DNA of 64,000 nucleotides from the NCBI RefSeq assembly GCF_036588685.1, contig NC_086382.1, positions 59,166,987 through 59,230,986 of the forward strand, given 5' to 3'. Shown here piece by piece: positions 59,701 to 64,000 of this stretch (position 1 is the stretch's first letter; each line of letters begins with the position of its first letter). The notes beneath the pieces are model-generated. The model was not told the DNA's origin. It saw only the letters and a program-made list of their open reading frames with translations, and ran no database searches. The position numbers were made by a program, and so were the translations under genes. Source of the DNA: Mytilus trossulus. Taxonomy: Eukaryota; Mollusca; Bivalvia; Mytilida; Mytilidae.

Positions 59701-62700
59701 TAATTAAATATATGATATCTTTAAAACTCTGCTTAATCTCTTGTTTGTGAATTTGTACTCGTGGTTGTTTTTTTTTATATTTGGAAAACTTGATTATTTT
59801 AATATTTCCCGTTGCTGGATTTTGATAGGGTAAGTTTTAATATTTTATATGGTAGCCAAAAAGCCAACGAGCACGTTTCGCTATTTGACTCTGTGAGATG
59901 ATGGTCATTTTTTACTGTCTATCGGATAACACTTTTCCTATGTTCAATTTTCCTATATTCAAATTATCCGTTTCATGTAGTGATGAAAGAAGTCACTAAA
60001 CGAATAATTTTTCAAATAATACATATACAAATATATACATACCACATTTTGTGCACAACCCAACTTGTAAGAAAACTGGAAATTGCTGTTTACATTTTCA
60101 GCTGTTATACACATCTGAGAAAGTATACAATTCTATAGTACATATTTATAAGGGTTAACGCTTATTGAAATAGAATGTTTTTTTATACATTTTTTCTGCA
60201 TAATTTCGTAATTACCGATATGTTAAAATGGTCTGTGAGTCCTATTTGTAATAATTGAAATCCGCAAAATATTGAACTCCGATGAATTTCTAAACGGAAA
60301 GTCCCTTATCAAATGGCAAAATCAAAAGCTCAAACATATCCAACAAATGGATAACAACATTATCTCTTCGGTCATTAAACTGTCCGATTTTTTCATGGCT
60401 GGTGGTGTATGTATTGCAAGAAACTCTGAAGCTACTATTAGAAACTCGGTCTCGTGTAGTTTTGATTCTATGATTTTATATGGATTTGTGATATTTGAAC
60501 ATCGGTAGACTTCCTTCCCCTTTGACTTACGTCAGTTGCTTCAGGTCTACTACTACATAATGTATTTATTTGTTTTATACTGGACGTTAAGAAAATAAAA
60601 CGGTATATAATTTATAAATAAAATACTAAAATTACATCATACCTGGTCAGATTGGGAACAGTTGTGAGATACATTACACTGGTAAGGATGCTGAACATCA
60701 TTACAACTGTAGCACTCTAAGCCTGAGATAAAACCAATAAAACGTATGTTGAGAAATAAGGAGGATGTGACATTGTTTTACACGAAACAATCTTACAAAG
60801 ATGTTTGGAGATAATCATACATTTTATTATTTATTGTTTCTATGTTTCTGTTTTTACTCTCCCTTGAAGTTTGGTGTGTTTTTCTTGTTGTTTGTTTTCC
60901 ATGATTTTATCTTTTGAATATATATTTAAGATTTAAACAATGGTAGACTACTGTTTTTACATTTTACATTATGAAAACCGGACATTTTCTTTTCAATTGC
61001 GGTTAACATATTAAAATGTTCTTAATTCACAATATATATATCACAATATATATATATTAATGTTATTGATGTTCAAAATAAAATAGAGATTTTAATTCGT
61101 AAGAATCGGACCGAATCTAGAATTATTTAAAAAAAATAATTTATGAATCTTTTAGGAATATCTTATACCTTACTTAAATTATTATGTTTAGTTATGTTAT
61201 TATCTATATCAGTTCCATATTACAAAAAAATAATTGCTTCTTGTTGAAGTTAACTTTGTAATATATCATTCGTAACCAATACTTATTTGAGTATATAACA
61301 TACACGTACCTGTCAGCTCCCGGAAAGACGAAGAGAGCAATATGATTGCTGTAAAAGACAAGTCAGTTGCTATTATTATCATCACTTTTGTTATGATTTT
61401 TACTATTATTATCATTGTCATATGCACCACAATTGTTTTCAAAGGTAAACATATAGGGCTGTACGGCATATTTTCGACGCTTACATGCCCTGAACTTCTC
61501 CGAGTTTAAATAACACTAATTTTCTTGACTACCCCTCGAATGAAAGGTTACCACAGATCACAACGTTAACAATATGCACATGTTTATTTACTGGTAACAT
61601 TCCCAAGTTATGTATCTGTGAGATGGAACACATAGAGCATAACTGGAAACCAGTATGTAAACAAAATAAATTTTCTATGAATATTCAAGATCTCCCAAAA
61701 AGAGGCGTGTTTTGAGAAACAGTTGTATTTACAAAGTGCAACCTATAACAGTTTCAAGAAAGGGGAAAAATATATGATCTGACAAGATGCGTTATATTAT
61801 ATGTTATTCAGGTCTCAGACAGGGTATATACTGTGACATTCCCGGCTTAGAGTTTATATCCCCTGAGCCGAAGGCGAAGGGGATATACGACCTAAGCCGG
61901 GAATGTCACAGTATATACCCTGTCTGAGACCTGAATTACACATATATTACGGATTACCCATGACTTAATGTTATTTTCCAGTGCAAGTATTTGTTGACAA
62001 CACATATTTGTTGAAAAACCAAACCCGATATGTTCGGCATACGTGAAGGATTTTCTAATTTGCTGTGAACATAATTTTATCGTGTATGTAATAATTTATG
62101 ATAACACTTTTAGCATTAAATTTAAGTATTAAAAGTGTAAATTGCGTGATTTTGTATGAAAAATGTATTATTGACTGACGCACGTCATTATTTTCCCTCT
62201 GTGAGCCTCTGACAGTCCCATAGCTTTTGACTACGTCACATAGTAACCAGGTTTATGATGACGTTTTTGAGGTTCCAATTGGGAATAAAAACGTCGTATA
62301 TACCCCGGCAGTTTCCCGAATATATACTGACATCTCTGTGTTGTTAACCAATCACAAACCTCGACACATTTGTAATCCGTAATATATATTGATAGCGTTC
62401 CGTAGAATAAGATTATAACTGTGTAATTGATATTTTGCACTTCATAAACAATTAAAATCTCACAAAGTCTGTCATACCTTTGGCCACTGGACTATTAGTA
62501 TTGTCATAACAAACGATGTGCACCGAAGAAACAGCAAGTTCAATGATTTTGTGAGAGTCTACTAACTTGAATGTTCTGTTTAGGGACATAATCGATACTA
62601 ACAAAATTGAGATTAGACAAATAAAGGGAAACAAGAAAGATTACAGAAGACTCCAGGTGTTTACTCTATAGTTATGGTATTGAAGTAAATATGCGTAAGT

Positions 62701-62735
62701 ATATCATATTTTTTTACCTAAACAAAGATGTTCCA
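53771..62735 (-). CDS. LUC3: secreted Ly6/uPAR domain - Thr-rich linker - C-type lectin protein
   Basis: Exons in transcript order: 62735-62717, 61348-61310, 60722-60643, 60114-60043, 57962-57791, 56277-56165, 55409-55316 and 53985-53771. They total 804 nt (267 aa), all GT-AG and in frame. Signal peptide: MEHLCLAIILLSSSFRELT. Ly6/uPAR domain 20-91: CYSC at 23-26, C35, C41, C48, C66, C72, CC 84-85 and CN 90-91, with sequons NVS 36-38 and NCS 40-42. The Thr/Ser-rich stalk (92-127) is the shortest of the three. CTLD 128-267: C134/C148, C168/C263, C242/C255 and VWLG at 201-204. Neither EPN/QPD nor WND is present (TEEQEHQC and KWGSDDC at those places). Nine histidines lie in the last 70 residues. 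A plus-strand frame over the last exon (53776-54036) looks coding but is only the shadow of this exon. No membrane anchor is visible. Probably secreted; ligand unknown. Confidence 0.88.
54530..54740 (-). repeat. R4 dispersed repeat (minus)
   Basis: GTCCTCATATAGTTGATGAG, CACCCGGATTTGTTTTCCCT and AACAGCGGTATACTACTCTT match R4 in reverse. It lies in the last LUC3 intron. Confidence 0.65.
57125..57300 (-). repeat. R2 repeat (minus)
   Basis: GGGACGAAAGACACCAAAGG, CTGACAACGCCATGGCTAAA and ACACAACATAGAAAACTAAA. It lies in the LUC3 intron between exons 5 and 6. Confidence 0.65.
58565..58860 (+). repeat. R5 fragment followed by R3
   Basis: R5 start (AACGGACAGTCCATGAGCAA, CATCAAACG) at 58565-58640, then R3 (CCCCTTTATAGCTTGCTGTT, AAGGCTCCGTGTTGAAGACT, TGGATGGAGAGTTGTCTCAT) at 58670-58860. 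They lie in the LUC3 intron between exons 4 and 5. Confidence 0.7.
60275..60360 (+). repeat. R5 fragment
   Basis: GAATTTCTAAACGGAAAGTC, AAATGGCAAAATCAAAAGCT and CAACAAATGGATAACAAC, the first 85 bp of R5. The open frame across it (60272-60508) is not a gene. Confidence 0.6.
61807..61935. repeat. 129-bp near-perfect hairpin
   Basis: Arms 61807-61850 (TTCAGGTCTCAGACAGGGTA...) and 61892-61935 are exact reverse complements over 44 bp. A second inner stem (TATATCCCC with GGGGATATA) lies in the loop. It is in the first LUC3 intron. Confidence 0.9.
61942..62387. repeat. Element of about 446 bp with 16-bp terminal inverted repeats
   Basis: ATATATTACGGATTAC at 61942-61957 is the exact reverse complement of GTAATCCGTAATATAT at 62372-62387. 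It lies directly beside the 129-bp hairpin. Near its right end, GTCGTATATACCCCGG resembles the hairpin loop in reverse, so the two are probably one element with an internal inverted duplication. No coding frame was found. Confidence 0.6.
62478..62597 (-). CDS. Candidate 120-nt in-frame cassette exon in LUC3 intron 1
   Basis: On the minus strand a pyrimidine-rich acceptor ending TTTTGTTAG is followed by 120 nt, open in phase 1, and a good donor (AAAG/GTATGA). Both ends are phase 1, the same phase as LUC3 intron 1, so it could be included between the two signal-peptide halves without breaking the frame. It would add 40 residues (including FKLVDSHKIIELAVSSVHIV). No counterpart was seen in LUC1 or LUC2, and no domain is recognised. 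It could equally be an alternative 5' exon or chance. Confidence 0.25.
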
Positions 62736-64000
62736 TATGCACAATATTCCCTGTACAGCTAGTCTTATCAGTTGTTGTTATAATGAAATACATACTATCT
62801 TAACTTAGTGGTCTAATTTTTCGGTGTACTTACAAAGAGAGGTCATTGTGTTTTCGTTAATCTATATTTTTAACGATAGTTCAAGTTAAAACAGCATTGA
62901 GAATTTGAAATAAGCATAATACATAAGGAACGAACAGATACACATTCTCCTTCTCACCAATTATAAAACACTTTATTGAGGTTAAGGGTCCTGGACAATA
63001 CTATACGTTATTATATTGAAAAACCTGTTTGTCCTCTTTGAACAATAGAATACGATTGTTTTAACTAACCAATAAAATCGTTCTACAGATAAAATTACAT
63101 TAACTTTTTTCTTGTGCCAACAACATCTACCCAAAGGAATATTTGAAATCTAAAGAGAAGAATTACTATCGTTAAAAAGATATATGATGTGTACATAGAC
63201 ATTTAAACGGATCATGAATCTTTTTCGTGTCTTTTTTAATCATAGTTTAAAATAATTCCGCACAATTTGACAGCGAAAGATTGACGATTCTGAAAGTTGA
63301 GTATTTGTTTTTTTTTTTCTTCTAAAGAATTGAAATATACACTGAATGGTACTAAACCAAATAGATATATATCCCGGCCAGGGAAGAACACAAATGTGCT
63401 TTCACAAAAAAAATTCAGTTTTATTATTATCCCTATAAAATAATCAAATCATATCAAAACTATACACAACAGAAAGTTAAAAAAAAGATAATAATTTTCA
63501 AAGTTTCAAATGTAAAAAAACATAATTCTTGAAGCAGTATTTTTAAAAATCAAATGTCTAGCCACTATGTCCAAACGTTATTTTTTGTCCATTCCTTAGG
63601 TGAATCATGTTGTATAAATACTATATGTGCATTTATAATACAAAACTAACATATTTATAATATACAAACTATAAGTTCATACAAATGGTTAAATGAGTCG
63701 GGTGTTTTCGCGAACATTATGACCTTACTTTTTTTTCCCGGAAAGTATGCCCTATGTCTAGCCATTATGTCCAAGGGTGTCATTTTGACGTTTCTGCACA
63801 GTGGCGTCTTTTATACAAATACACACTATTTATGAACTGTTCGAGCAGTTAAAATGATGCCGGGAAATATTTATTCCAAAATGGTCTGCTGAATCAAAAG
63901 TAGAAAAACATAAACACCCAAGGAATAAACCCTTTATAGACACAGGGAAAAGGGGGGGATGGGCGGAGGTATAATTTGTTATGGACACAAGTTTTCACGC
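62736..64000. other. Upstream flank of LUC3
   Basis: AT-rich, no coding frame. It contains a short direct repeat (ATGTCTAGCCACTATGTCCA at about 63556 and a near copy at about 63754), and otherwise nothing recognisable. The LUC3 promoter and 5' UTR should lie at its left end. Confidence 0.5.

Noticed and set aside
1-64000. CRISPR arrays, tRNA or rRNA genes, bacterial operons
   Set aside because: No regularly spaced repeats, no tRNA or rRNA sequence recognised, and the gene structure is eukaryotic.

Overview
The window reads as nuclear DNA of a bivalve mollusc, most likely a marine mussel close to Mytilus. It is AT-rich, its genes are split into short GT-AG exons, and it is packed with dispersed repeats of the kind I know from mussel genomes: a family with a conserved hairpin core, a roughly 1 kb AGCTCACTTGGC-ended repeat, DIRS-order retrotransposons and MITEs. 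The species call is an inference; no marker gene is present.

Layout. 1-3740 is intergenic, with repeat remnants. 3741-8229 (+) is a complete 8-exon FAM221A orthologue. 8230-15171 is repeat-rich intergenic DNA with a TTAA-flanked MITE and an 800-bp fold-back element. 15172-21961 (+), 27888-46194 (-) and 53771-62735 (-) are three paralogous 8-exon genes, named here LUC1, LUC2 and LUC3. Each encodes a split signal peptide, a ten-cysteine Ly6/uPAR three-finger domain, a Thr-rich linker and a C-type lectin domain (CTLD). A decayed fourth copy of the last exon lies at 25481-25690 (-). Two broken tyrosine-recombinase (DIRS-order) retrotransposons lie at about 29971-33892, inside the last intron of LUC2, and at about 48321-52209, between LUC2 and LUC3. 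A 5'-truncated LINE lies just upstream of LUC2.

The main discovery is the LUC family. All three reading frames close exactly through eight exons (852, 867 and 804 nt). Intron phases are identical (1,1,0,0,1,0,1) and six of the eight exons have nearly fixed lengths. The first coding exon is only 19 nt, so gene finders would probably miss it. The proteins look secreted. The three-finger and lectin domains are joined by a mucin-like stalk of variable length. The lectin half is strikingly rich in histidine and lacks the usual WND calcium-site motif, which suggests metal-dependent or non-sugar binding. I do not know of a described family with this architecture.

Gene models come from reading splice sites and reading frames by eye. 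Boundaries of diffuse repeats are approximate, and the labels R1-R5 are local names for families recognised from copies within this window.
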